DNA of 64,000 nt, taken from assembly GCA_041399085.1 (NCBI GenBank), contig JAWKTM010000011.1, forward strand, positions 62,001 to 126,000, given 5' to 3'. Of this stretch, positions 53,825-62,345 are shown piece after piece (position 1 is the first letter of the stretch; the number at the start of each line of letters is the position of its first letter). The notes under the pieces are model-generated. The model saw only the letters and a list, made by a program, of their open reading frames with translations. It was not told the DNA's origin and made no database searches. The position numbers were made by a program, and so were the translations under genes. This DNA comes from JAWKTM01 sp041399085. GTDB lineage: Bacteria; Planctomycetota; Planctomycetia; Pirellulales; Pirellulaceae.

Positions 53825-53868
53825 GACGAACGTGGGGTACGGACGGCTAGCAGGCAATTTTCGCTGGC

Positions 53869-53897
53869 TTGACAATCGTTACGAGCAGTTCTATCAT
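53869..53897 (+). promoter_or_regulatory. Strong sigma70-type promoter, ferredoxin side
   Basis: A perfect TTGACA (53869-53874), an exact 17-base spacer and TATCAT (53892-53897, 5 of 6). This is the best -35/-10 pair found in the window. It faces the ferredoxin gene, with a start site near 53905. Confidence 0.6.
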
Positions 53898-54149
53898 GCC
53901 CGGCAGTTGGGGCCTTCGAAGCGACTGAAGTTTTGTGCCACTAACGACTTGGCACGATTTCACCGTTCCCCGAACGGGGTCTAAGTCGCGGTTTGCGAAG
54001 GTAAGCGAACTGGCGATGCCGCACATTACCGCCGCTAGCTCGTTTTTCGGTCACGACAGCTCGACACGATTGCCGAAACAGTTGCTACAGTCGGCGAATC
54101 CAGGTTTACAAACAACTTCCCAGGTCAAGCGACAAGGAGATATCCAGCG

Positions 54150-54428
54150 ATGGCTCACGTAGTCTGCCAGCCGTGCTTTGGCTGCAAGTACACTGATTGT
54201 GTTGTGGTCTGCCCGGTCGAGTGCTTCTACGAAGGCGACCAGATGCTTTACATCCATCCGGACGAATGCATCGACTGCGAAGCCTGCGTGCCGGAATGCC
54301 CCGTGGAAGCGATCTTCCACGAAGACAACGTTCCCGAAGAATGGAAGCCGTTCGTCGAATTGAACGCCGAATTGGCGCCCCAATGCCCGGTGCTGACCGA
54401 GAAGAAAGAGCCGTTGGCTGGCGATTAA
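54150..54428 (+). CDS. fdxA: 7Fe ferredoxin (3Fe-4S/4Fe-4S)
   Basis: A 92-residue ferredoxin closely following the Azotobacter FdI / FdxA pattern. C9-x2-C12-x4-C17-x3-C21-P-x2-C25 matches the mixed 3Fe/4Fe cluster arrangement, and C40-x2-C43-x2-C46-x3-C50-P gives the remaining ligands; an extra Cys is at position 6. The shared signature CKYTDCVxVCPVxCFYEG and the HPDECIDC segment are present, as is the FdxA C-terminal extension (EEWKPFVELNAELAPQCP). AAGGAG precedes the ATG. It is a small soluble electron carrier, expected in the cytoplasm, with its own strong promoter and a perfect terminator, so it is monocistronic. The redox partner is unknown. Confidence 0.97.
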   Translation: MAHVVCQPCFGCKYTDCVVVCPVECFYEGDQMLYIHPDECIDCEACVPECPVEAIFHEDNVPEEWKPFVELNAELAPQCPVLTEKKEPLAGD

Positions 54429-54567
54429 GTTCCGCCTGCCGAAAAATTCTCCGCCGTCTTGCTGATTCGACGTGTTGACGTGTTAAGGCCGACGCTGATT
54501 CGGTTCGGCAGTTGGTCCCGCTCGGGTAGAGTGGTCTTCGGCAAGTGTGGAATACGGATGACTCGAT

Positions 54568-54599
54568 GAAGCTCGTGTTGTGAACGCAACACGAGCTTC
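54568..54599 (+). terminator. Terminator downstream of the ferredoxin gene
   Basis: GAAGCTCGTGTTG (54568-54580) pairs perfectly with CAACACGAGCTTC (54587-54599) over a six-base loop, and T-rich sequence (TGCTGTTTCTT) follows. The 13-bp perfect stem makes this strong; it lies 140 bases after the stop codon. Confidence 0.7.
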
Positions 54600-54651
54600 T
54601 GCTGTTTCTTACCCCCATGCTCTTCTCCCGCACGATGCGTCTCGTCCGGCA

Positions 54652-54688
54652 AGCGAGGACAATCGAGCTTTAGCGAGGACAATCGAGC
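54652..54688. repeat. Direct repeat of 17 bases, two copies
   Basis: AGCGAGGACAATCGAGC occurs at 54652-54668 and again at 54672-54688, a 20-base period. No function is apparent; the two sites could be an operator pair or the result of slippage. Confidence 0.55.
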
Positions 54689-55051
54689 GGCAACCGGCAG
54701 CACCTTGATGGTCGCAGCCTTTCAATTGCCCATCCGCTCGCTTCCTGCGCGCTGTGCGAATGCAGGCAAGTCTCCTGCACAATGCGGCCTGGGGACACGT
54801 ATCGACAAGGAAAGTTGTGCCTATTTGCACACGTCAAGTTGGCTCCGACAATTGCCGATGAATGGTTTGGATGTCGGTCCGTCGCACTCCGCATTGTCAT
54901 AAACCGCGCGACCGGATCGACACGAGACCCACTTCATTCCCACACCACGCACGGACGTCCCGACTGCCGTCCGGCGTCCGCTCCTTCCCGCGGCTCCCGT
55001 TCGCGGTGCGCGGAATCCCACCAGTCATCACGCATCAAGGAGGATCGTATC

Positions 55052-56153
55052 ATGAAGGCTGTATCAGCCTGGTCCATGTTCTTTGCAACGCTGCTTGCCG
55101 TAGGATTCGGCAGCGCCGCGCAAGCCGAGAGCTATTTGCTCACGGACTATTTCCAAGACTCGGCCGTAAGGCCCGTCGGCTGCACCACGGCCTGCGGCTG
55201 TGAGGACACTGGCTGCACGGGCGGCTGTACCGATGGATGTTGTACCGCCGGCGGCGGCTGTTGCGACAGCGCGCTCGGATGCGATTCGTGCGTCAGCGAC
55301 TTGTGCTGCGATGATTGCGGCGACGCTTGTGGTTGCTGCGACGATCTGCTGTTGGGGTTATTTACGCACAGCGATCACTGCGCCTGCGACTTCATCAGCC
55401 CCATGACCAATCCCGTGTTCTTCGAGGATCCGCGCACGCTGACCGAAGTCCGCGCGATCTTCGTCCACCACGTAGTTCCCGGCGGGGCCACGGGTGGCGG
55501 CAATGTCCGCGTCATCGCCGCACAAGTTCGCGCGGCGTTGACCGATCGCTTGTCGATCATTGCCACTAAGGACGGTTTCATCTCGGCCAGCAATCCGTTG
55601 ATTCAAGACGGTTGGGCGGATATCTCGTTGGGTTTGAAGTAACAACCTGTACGCCGATTACTGCACCGGTACGTTGCTCAGCGCCGGAGCAACCTACGAA
55701 ATGCCTGTTGGCAGCACGCAAGCCCTGCAAGGCAACGGCGACGGCGAATTCCACGTGTTCTTAACCGGCGGTCAACGCTTGGGCTGCCGAGGCCACTGGA
55801 TCAGCGGCGCCGGCTTCCGGTTGCCAGCCGACCCGAACGATGAGAGCACGATGTTCTACTGGTCGAATCACTGGGATTACTTGATCACGAACAAGGTCTA
55901 CTTCCTGACGGAAGTGAACTGGTTCAACTGGACTCGCAGCGGAGCTGGCGGTATTCCGGGCATTGAAGGCGGCGACTTCTTCAACTTCGGTTCGACCGGC
56001 GTGGCTGGCAACGATATCGTCACGGGCGCGTTCGGCTTCAAATACAAGCCGAGCTGCAACATGGAACTCGGTATCGCATGGGAAGTGCCGCTGACCGAGC
56101 GTCGCGACGTGTTGGATAACCGTTTGACGGTCGATGCGATCTTCCGCTACTAA
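55052..56153 (+). CDS. Cys-rich exported surface protein (one-base frameshift)
   Basis: The ATG at 55052 follows AAGGAGG and opens a signal peptide (MKAVSAWSMFFATLLAVGFGSAAQAES). Residues 44-96 hold 17 cysteines in 53 residues, in Gly/Asp-rich spacing such as CGCEDTGC and CCDDC. The rest is beta-rich, resembling outer-membrane-type planctomycete surface proteins, with segments such as VFFEDPRTLTEVRAIFVHHV and, at the C-terminus, RLTVDAIFRY (a terminal Tyr). The first frame stops at 55640-55642 (GLK stop), and the second frame continues at once as NLYADYCTG; removing one A from AAGTAACAACC restores a continuous 366-residue protein. So the coding region is interrupted by a single inserted base, or the base is an assembly error. 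A hairpin terminator follows at 56348-56390. Confidence 0.75.
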
Positions 56154-56347
56154 TCCACGGGTTAGATCAAGCATCAGGCAAGAGCATCCGTGGCTCGCGG
56201 CAATACAAACGCGTGCCGCGGAAGACAACAGGACCTTGAACAGGATTGCAACGCGAATCATCGGCGACAAGGAGTGTCGCCAGAGTGGCTGAGGAGAGAC
56301 GGCCACGCGGTGATTCGCTTGAGTGATAATCCGTCTGTTCGCGATTG

Positions 56348-56390
56348 GGGGCGAAGCGCCGAGTGCGTTTTCGCCCCTCGTCGTTTTCTT
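56348..56390 (+). terminator. Terminator for the Cys-rich protein gene
   Basis: GGGGCGAA (56348-56355) pairs with TTCGCCCC (56370-56377), and TCGTCGTTTTCTT follows. It lies about 195 bases after the stop, in the gap before the convergent kinase gene, which otherwise contains no gene (56154-56429). Confidence 0.6.
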
Positions 56391-56429
56391 GATCGAGTCC
56401 AAGACCGAAATAAAGGGCACCACCGACGA

Positions 56430-58094
56430 CTACTCGACTCCGACCTCCAACAACTCCTCGACTCGTCCGCCTGTTCGTTCGTGCCACCATATCGCGGCGT
56501 GCTCCGCCGACCACTCGCCGGCGACGGAACATTCATCCAGAGCCGCCGCCAACTCCTCGGCCGTTTGAAAACGATCCTCGGGACGCTTGGCCAAGCAACG
56601 CAGAATCAGTCGTTCGACATCGGCCGGAACATCCGCTTGCCAGTGGCTAGGCGGAGTGACTTCGGTCGAAACATGTGCCAACAACACTTTCAACGGACGC
56701 GAATCGTCGAACGGCGGCCGGCCGGTGACGAGATAGTACGCCACCGCGCCGAGCGAATAGATATCGCTGCGCCCGTCCGGCTCGATGTCCCCCGTGGCTT
56801 GTTCCGGCGACATATAAAGCGGCGAGCCGGTGATCGAACCCTCTTGCGTGATGTCGACGGCGGTGGTCGACGTGATCGGCTTTGCCAGACCGAAATCCAG
56901 CAACTTTGCAACGTCGTACATGCGGCCGCGTTCCGCTGCAAACAAGTTGGCCGGTTTGATGTCGCGATGGACGAGGCCGATTTCGTGCGCTTCGCGAAGC
57001 GCGTCGCAAGCTTGGCGAATCAGATAGACGGCGCGAGCCGCCGACTGGGGACCATGCAGACGCACCAAATCCTGCAAGTTCATGCCGGGCAGGAATTCCA
57101 TCACATAGTAAAACGTGCCGTCGTCAGCGTGGCCGTAGTCAAAGATGTCGATGTTGTTCCAATGCGATAGCTGAGCGCTCGTGCGCACTTCGCGTTCGAA
57201 ACGCGCCAACACATTCGGATCGCCAGCCTTTTCGGGACGGATCACCTTGATCGCACATGGTCGCTTCATCATCTGATGCTCGGCCAAGTAGACTTCGCCC
57301 ATGCCTCCCGAGCCGATCATTTGCTTCAGCTTGTATTGGCCGAGCTGCCGCGCCTCGAACGCCTCGCGCCGCAACGTGTTGATCGTGTGAACGCCATAGA
57401 CCGATGTTCCGGCCGCGAAGGCCGTGGTCAGCATCAAGTCGATCAAGTAGGTCGGGTCGCCTCCCAGCAGCAGCGCGCAAGCATTTTCGCTGGTCCACAG
57501 AACGACGGTCATCAGCACTGGCGCGGCGGCCATCGAAGCGACCACCGCCGCCGCTCGCTTCCAATGGTTGGGAATGAAGACCGCATAGGTGAACATCAAG
57601 AACACCCACGGTACGGCGACGTTCGGAAAAATCTGGTCTTCCGTCGCACAGCGGACGGAATGCGAGTACTGCATGATGAGAAAGTACAAGCCCGGCAGGC
57701 CGAAGATCAGCAACTCCTTCATCCGCAAAATGCCGACCGATATTTGGCAGCGGCGGCAAAGCGAACCAACGCACACGGCCAAAAACAACACGACCAGCAA
57801 ATGGATGCGGGCCGTGGCGTCGAACGGAATGACGCCGCGCATCATCTCGACGACGCGCCATACAAAGAACAATGTGAAGCCAGAAAACAAAATGATCGCC
57901 GCGGAGCGCAAACGGGATCGCAGCAACGTTTGCGTCTCGCCGGTGATAGCCGGTCCAGTACCTTCGACTAAATGAACTTGCACGCAACGGGGCGCGGACA
58001 GCGCGTGGTGCAGCCCCGCCGCGACATCAGCCGGTGCGTCCCAAGTAATATCGTTCGGCCCCGATTCGGGAGCGGAGTGCTTTCGGCGTTTCAT
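56430..58094 (-). CDS. Membrane-anchored serine/threonine protein kinase
   Basis: A 554-residue protein in an unusual order: membrane region first, kinase last. The start at 58094 (ATG) was preferred to a TTG at 58133. Residues about 60-255 contain around six hydrophobic helices (for example SAAIILFSGFTLFFVWRVV, LIFGLPGLYFLIM, APVLMTVVLWTS). The C-terminal kinase, about 285-540, has the P-loop IGSGGMGEVYLAEH, the AIK Lys in CAIKVIRPEK, HRDIKPANLF, DFGLAKP and SPLYMSPEQATG, all intact. It is a Hanks-type kinase, common and numerous in planctomycetes. It is transcribed away from the divergent vWA pair at 58307 and 59360, whose products could be its substrates or partners; that is inference from location only. 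Confidence 0.93.
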   Translation of the reverse strand: MKRRKHSAPESGPNDITWDAPADVAAGLHHALSAPRCVQVHLVEGTGPAITGETQTLLRSRLRSAAIILFSGFTLFFVWRVVEMMRGVIPFDATARIHLLVVLFLAVCVGSLCRRCQISVGILRMKELLIFGLPGLYFLIMQYSHSVRCATEDQIFPNVAVPWVFLMFTYAVFIPNHWKRAAAVVASMAAAPVLMTVVLWTSENACALLLGGDPTYLIDLMLTTAFAAGTSVYGVHTINTLRREAFEARQLGQYKLKQMIGSGGMGEVYLAEHQMMKRPCAIKVIRPEKAGDPNVLARFEREVRTSAQLSHWNNIDIFDYGHADDGTFYYVMEFLPGMNLQDLVRLHGPQSAARAVYLIRQACDALREAHEIGLVHRDIKPANLFAAERGRMYDVAKLLDFGLAKPITSTTAVDITQEGSITGSPLYMSPEQATGDIEPDGRSDIYSLGAVAYYLVTGRPPFDDSRPLKVLLAHVSTEVTPPSHWQADVPADVERLILRCLAKRPEDRFQTAEELAAALDECSVAGEWSAEHAAIWWHERTGGRVEELLEVGVE

Positions 58095-58225
58095 CCGGCA
58101 AGCTCGGCAGGCGAGTGCAGCTTCATCCAACAAGGCGAGTTTGGCGGCATTCTATACAACTCGACAGACTGGGTCTAACTGCCAGTTGGTGAGCCCGGTA
58201 AGGTCACAAACGCCACGATGTTTGC

Positions 58226-58254
58226 TTGACCCCACCAAAACAGTCGGAGACAAT
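58226..58254 (+). promoter_or_regulatory. Promoter candidate for the vWA gene pair
   Basis: TTGACC (58226-58231) and GACAAT (58249-58254) are separated by 17 bases. Transcription would start near 58262, about 45 bases before the ATG at 58307. GGGAAGA precedes that ATG as a ribosome binding site. Confidence 0.45.
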
Positions 58255-58306
58255 GCGGAAACGTTCAAAATTGTTCGCGATTTGCTCCAGCCCCAGGGAA
58301 GATCCG

Positions 58307-59335
58307 ATGAGTCCCATCGACGACAAGTCGTTCTCGCCCGCTGCCGCGCGCGAAGACGAACCGATCGAACGAGCCGGGACTTTGAGCCTCCGACGATTTC
58401 TGGCCAAGACGCCGGGTTGGCTAATCAGCACGGTCGTGCATCTGGTGTTGTTCCTGCTGCTGGCGATTTGCACGTTCGCAACCGTGGACGATTCGGCCAA
58501 GGTATTCGTTCTGGGCGGAGTCGCTGACGAACCGGTCGAGGAGCTGATGGAGCTCGAGCCCGTGATGTTGGACGCCGAGCCCGTTGAAATGGAATCGATC
58601 TCGACGGAGGCGATCGCGGTGGTCGATCCGGGGATGGCAAATCTAGGCGAGATGGCGTCGTTCACTCCGGTCGCCGACGGTGGCCTATCGCTGGATAACT
58701 TCGATAGCACGACCAGCGAAATTGGCCTGATGATGGGAGAATCCGGTCAAGGCATGACGGACTTCGCGAAAGGAGCGGGCGGCGCGGAGTTCTTTGGCGT
58801 GAAAGCCGGTGGCCGGAAGTTTATCTTTATCGTCGATAGCTCGAAGAGCATGAACGGCGGCAAGTTCGACGCCGCCTGCGAAGAATTGATGTATGCCATT
58901 CGGCGGCTAAGCAACGAGCAGTTCTTCTATATCATTTTCTTCGATCGCGATGCCGCTCGGATGACTTTTCTTCCGAATAAGGAACCCGAACCTCGCCCGG
59001 TGCGCGCGACCGCCGCGAACATTCGCCTTGCCGAACAGTGGGTGCGAACCATCGAATTGGAATTACGCACGGACCCGTTTGATGCCGTCGAGTTCGCCGT
59101 GAAGGCGCTGCCCGATGCGATTTACATCCTGACGGATGGCAAGTTTACGGACCGTGGCATGACCGAGCGGTGGTTAAAGAAAAACAACAAACTGGAAGAC
59201 CCGATCGACGGGATTTACCCGAAGGTCGTGATTCATACCATTGGATTTTGGCAACCAGACGGCGAGCCAACGTTGACCGCCATTGCCAAGGAGTACGGCG
59301 GCACTTATCGGTTTGTTCCGAGGCCGAAAAAGTAG
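58307..59335 (+). CDS. Membrane-anchored vWA-domain protein 1
   Basis: A 342-residue protein; the start at 58307 has GGGAAGA upstream and a plausible promoter, and the upstream in-frame extension lacks features. One transmembrane helix lies at about residues 40-62 (WLISTVVHLVLFLLLAICTF). An acidic linker follows (EPVEELMELEPVMLDAEPVEME), and residues about 170-342 form a vWA domain: FIFIVDSSKSMNGGKF carries DxSxS, and PDAIYILTDGKFTDRG is the second metal-site strand. The small following loop GGGAEFFGVKAGGRKF before the vWA is shared with the next gene (GRGAEFFGIRAGGEKF), showing that the two are paralogues. Presumably a metal-dependent binding domain displayed outside the membrane. Confidence 0.88.
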   Translation: MSPIDDKSFSPAAAREDEPIERAGTLSLRRFLAKTPGWLISTVVHLVLFLLLAICTFATVDDSAKVFVLGGVADEPVEELMELEPVMLDAEPVEMESISTEAIAVVDPGMANLGEMASFTPVADGGLSLDNFDSTTSEIGLMMGESGQGMTDFAKGAGGAEFFGVKAGGRKFIFIVDSSKSMNGGKFDAACEELMYAIRRLSNEQFFYIIFFDRDAARMTFLPNKEPEPRPVRATAANIRLAEQWVRTIELELRTDPFDAVEFAVKALPDAIYILTDGKFTDRGMTERWLKKNNKLEDPIDGIYPKVVIHTIGFWQPDGEPTLTAIAKEYGGTYRFVPRPKK

Positions 59336-59359
59336 CCGTTGCGGCGGGGGCGCTTCTTC

Positions 59360-60526
59360 ATGGACATTACTTTTTCGACAGCGACGGAACATCGCGAAGC
59401 CGAGACTGGTGTTCACGACGCCGCGATCAGCGACGAACGGATCGAGCGGCAATTGGGCGCGAGCTTTCTGTCGCTGGCGGTACCGAGTTGGCCCGCGAAA
59501 CGAACCATTTTGCGTTCGCCAATTCCCGAGCCGATTCGAGTTGACCAGCCGCTGCTGCCTATGATCCTGTACGGCGGCAACCGACCGGCGACCTGGAGCG
59601 ACTTCTTCCGCTCGGCATATCCATACCTGATTTTCAGCGGGTTATTGCACATTGCCTGCTTGCTCTGGCTGGCATCGGTTCTTGTGCAACCAGAAGCCGA
59701 AGAGGAACAGTTCTATCTGCAGGCTATTCCCGACAAGCCAATGCCCGAGCCGATCGAGCCGCCGCCGTTGATCGTGGCGTTGCCAAGTGTCGTGGATGGC
59801 GGCGATCAAGTCGTCAGCTTTCATGTTTCGTCCGTAGTGGCTCCGCCCGATTTAGGTGGAGCTCAACCATCCGTGGCGCCGTCGGCTCCGTCGAGCACGA
59901 TCAACTCGGGCCCCATTGGCGACGTGAAAAACTTGGCGGGCAATCTCGGACAAGAGTTGTCCGCCGCTGGCGGCGAAGGGCGGGGCGCCGAGTTTTTCGG
60001 CATCCGAGCCGGCGGCGAAAAGTTCGTGTTCGTCGTCGACAGTTCGCGAAGCATGACGGGCCAGCGATGGCAACAAGCCTCGCGCGAACTGTTGGCCTCG
60101 ATCCAACGGTTGGACGAAGACATGCTCTTCTACGTCATCTTCTTCGACGAGACGGCGCATCCGATGTTCGATCGTGATTTGCCCGAAGAAGCGATGCTGG
60201 CCGCCACGCCGGCCAACATCGAACGCCTCAGAGAATGGATCGCGTCGATGCCGTTCGGCCAAGACACAAAACCATTGAAAAGCATGCGTCTGGCCCTGGA
60301 CCTGCGCCCCGACGCCATCTACTTGCTCTCCGATGGCGAGTTCGCGGACCAAACCGCGACGTATCTGCGCCACAACAACATGGTGAACGAGAACGACCGG
60401 TTAAAGATGCCGGGCGTTGTCGTTCACACCATTGGCTTCCAAGCCGCCGAAGGCCAAGCCGTTTTGAAACGCATCGCCAGCGAAAACGGCGGCCTGTGTC
60501 AAATGGTGACGAACGACGAAACATGA
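59360..60526 (+). CDS. Membrane-anchored vWA-domain protein 2
   Basis: A 388-residue paralogue of the upstream gene, 24 bases after its stop. The start at 59360 (ATG) is preferred to a TTG at 59339. It carries an N-terminal cytoplasmic region of about 90 residues, longer than in its neighbour, a transmembrane helix at about 92-115 (YLIFSGLLHIACLLWLASVL), an acidic/Pro linker, then a vWA domain with VFVVDSSRSMTGQRW (DxSxS) and PDAIYLLSDGEFADQ, ending VVHTIGFQAAEGQAVLKRIA. The sequence before the vWA matches its neighbour and the domain resembles the one at 33085, making three such proteins in this window. A hairpin overlaps the region just after its stop. Confidence 0.88.
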   Translation: MDITFSTATEHREAETGVHDAAISDERIERQLGASFLSLAVPSWPAKRTILRSPIPEPIRVDQPLLPMILYGGNRPATWSDFFRSAYPYLIFSGLLHIACLLWLASVLVQPEAEEEQFYLQAIPDKPMPEPIEPPPLIVALPSVVDGGDQVVSFHVSSVVAPPDLGGAQPSVAPSAPSSTINSGPIGDVKNLAGNLGQELSAAGGEGRGAEFFGIRAGGEKFVFVVDSSRSMTGQRWQQASRELLASIQRLDEDMLFYVIFFDETAHPMFDRDLPEEAMLAATPANIERLREWIASMPFGQDTKPLKSMRLALDLRPDAIYLLSDGEFADQTATYLRHNNMVNENDRLKMPGVVVHTIGFQAAEGQAVLKRIASENGGLCQMVTNDET

Positions 60527-60548
60527 CTGGCGTGCCTGAGCACGCCAG
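60527..60548 (+). terminator. Perfect hairpin directly after the vWA 2 stop codon
   Basis: CTGGCGTG (60527-60534) pairs with CACGCCAG (60541-60548) over a six-base loop, beginning right after the TGA. No T tract follows, so it may be a Rho-assisted stop or a dispersed palindrome instead of a standard terminator. Confidence 0.4.
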
Positions 60549-60574
60549 CCGAGTCTTGAATAGTGGTTTGAGCA

Positions 60575-61478
60575 ATGGCGCGGGAAGAAGTCCGACAAGT
60601 CGGGAATGCCGAATCGCCGGGAAAGACGCGGACGATGTGGCATCCTCTATTTGTGAGACTGCTTGAGTATGTGCTTTCATCGGGTTTTACTGTTGTCGAC
60701 GAAGTGCTAGTGGGCAAGATGCCGCTTCGGATCGACGTCTTGCTAGTTCGCCGAACTGAACCCCCTGAAATTACTCGACACGGCTTGGATGAATTGTTGC
60801 CGCTACTCAACAAGTTCACATTGTTGGAATTCAAGGGCCCGACTGACTCGTTAGAGTCTGGTGATCTTGGGCAGTTATTGGGATGTAGCTACTTGTGGCA
60901 GAGTCAGCAGCCCGACCCGCTATCGAGTTCGGATATTTCGCTTTTGGTCGTAGCTCCACGGCTGACAACAGCGTTCGCCCACGAAATCAGCCGACTCGGC
61001 GGTAGTCTGGCTAAGATTTCGGAAGGCATTCACCAGCTAAATGGACTGCCATTCACCGCTCACGCGGTTGAGTCAGATGCCATGGGCGCTACGCGGACAG
61101 CCAGTCCTATCGCTCTGTTAGCGGCGTTTTTCTAAATAGTCGCGACCGTATAATGGAGCTGATTGCCAAGCCCCGACAACGGCGAATTATGTGGTACGCG
61201 CTGCAACAGATTCATCAATTCGAGCTGCTAGGCGAGGTTTTTGCAATGCAACACGCCGGATCCGAGGAATTCTCCACACTTCACGAGGACGCAATCGGCG
61301 CCTTAGCGAACTCTTTGCAAGCAAGGAATTTGCTCACGAGCTGTCGGTTGAAGACCGCTTACGCGGCGTTACCGCTGAGAGAATCTTACGTGAACTTCCG
61401 ATCGAAGAAATCCTTCGGGGGTTGCCGCCGGAAGATCGGTTGCGAGGGCTATCGGTCGACGAACGTAGGGAACCGTGA
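60575..61478 (+). pseudogene. Rpn/PD-(D/E)xK-like family gene with Leu-rich ERLRGL tail, frameshifted
   Basis: The first frame (60575-61135, 186 residues) contains WHPLFVRLLEYVLSSGF, MPLRIDVLLVRR and KFTLLEFKGPTDSLESGDLGQLLGC, which resemble a compact PD-(D/E)xK nuclease-like fold of the Rpn (transposase-associated) type found repeatedly in planctomycetes and cyanobacteria. It stops just after a T tract (61127-61131), and adding one T continues it as LNSRDRIMELIAKPRQRRIMWYAL in another frame to about 61290. A second shift there leads to a third frame ending with the repeated tail VEDRLRGVTAERILREL, PIEEILRGLPPEDRLRGL and SVDERREP at 61476. So two indels separate three coding pieces of one gene of about 300 codons. 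Members of this family are often associated with mobile or variable regions; this copy stands alone. Confidence 0.7.
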
Positions 61479-61558
61479 ACTACTGGAGCGAGAGGCATCC
61501 GACACGGATTCCTAAAGTACCGCTTGGCGAGCGCGATCACTGCACGCGCTTCACACAA

Positions 61559-62296
61559 TTAACGCCACATGTCATCGTCCGCGAAGGGGTGCGTGGGCCC
61601 TAGCAGCTTTGGCTTGGGCAACGCTTTCAGCGCTTGGGAGGCCAAACGCATGTCTTCTTTCGTCGTGATCTTGAGATTGATCGGCGAACCGGGCACGACC
61701 TTCACCGAATGACCGAATTGTTCCACGACCTGCGAGTCGTCCGTGACAGGGCCGGACAGCTTCGCGTAAGCGTCCATCAACAATTGACGGCGAAACACTT
61801 GTGGCGTTTGAGCTTCCCACAATCCTGTCCGAGACACGGTGGCGTCGATCGAATGACCATCGCCGACCCGCTTGAGCGTTCCCGATACGGGAATCGCGAG
61901 TATGGCGGCCGAGTGTTTTTCGGCCGCGGCGAAAACCGCATCGATCCATTCGTTGGCAATGCACGGCCGCGCCGCGTCGTGGATCGCGACAAATTCCACG
62001 TCCGGCTTGACACGCGCGAGCGCGTTCCGCACGGAATCCGAACGCTCCTCGCCACCGTCCACGACGGTAATGCCCAGAATCGCGACATTGGCCCCAAACT
62101 TGGACATAAACTCCTCGCGATCCTGGGGTGAAATCACCATGATCACTTGGGCCACATCCTCTCGATTCAGAAACCGTTCGGCGGAATGCAACCACACGGC
62201 CCGATTATCGAGCGGTGCGAAGACCTTTTTATAGTGCGCGTCCTGAAACCGACTGCTCTTCCCCGCCGCTGGCAGAATGACCGCGAATTTTGCCAC
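61559..62296 (-). CDS. ispD: 2-C-methyl-D-erythritol 4-phosphate cytidylyltransferase
   Basis: A 245-residue IspD, which transfers CMP to methylerythritol phosphate in the non-mevalonate isoprenoid pathway. The nucleotide-binding signature AVILPAAGKSSRF starts at residue 5, followed by KKVFAPLDNRAVW, the DGGEERSDSVRNAL segment near 80, AIHDAARPCI near 105 and TDDSQVVEQFG. Length and motifs are normal. No ispF partner lies next to it; the ABC-2 permease upstream on the same strand ends 49 bases before its start, so co-transcription is possible but functionally unrelated. Confidence 0.96.
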   Translation of the reverse strand: MAKFAVILPAAGKSSRFQDAHYKKVFAPLDNRAVWLHSAERFLNREDVAQVIMVISPQDREEFMSKFGANVAILGITVVDGGEERSDSVRNALARVKPDVEFVAIHDAARPCIANEWIDAVFAAAEKHSAAILAIPVSGTLKRVGDGHSIDATVSRTGLWEAQTPQVFRRQLLMDAYAKLSGPVTDDSQVVEQFGHSVKVVPGSPINLKITTKEDMRLASQALKALPKPKLLGPTHPFADDDMWR

Positions 62297-62345
62297 GAGT
62301 ACCGCCCTTCCTGCAAGCTAACAATTCGTTCCGCTCGATGACCCA

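Larger units (their letters stand above)
53688..54149. other. Divergent control region between the sigma factor and ferredoxin genes
   Basis: This 462-base gap holds two back-to-back promoter candidates (listed separately), 45 bases apart and facing away from each other. The ferredoxin mRNA would have a leader of about 245 bases. A 75-codon frame at 53935 overlapping the ferredoxin start has no recognisable features and is not reported as a gene. The leader may hold regulatory structure, but I see no known riboswitch. Confidence 0.5.
54429..55051. other. Intergenic region with terminator and direct repeat
   Basis: No gene is supported in this 623-base gap between the ferredoxin and Cys-rich protein genes. 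It contains the ferredoxin terminator (54568-54599) and a 17-base direct repeat (54652-54688), listed separately. No convincing promoter for the Cys-rich gene was found, but AAGGAGG lies at the right distance before its ATG at 55052. Confidence 0.5.

Noticed and set aside
53935..54162. 75-codon frame overlapping the ferredoxin start
   Set aside because: No ribosome site, no recognisable feature, and it overlaps a certain gene; more likely the fdxA leader.
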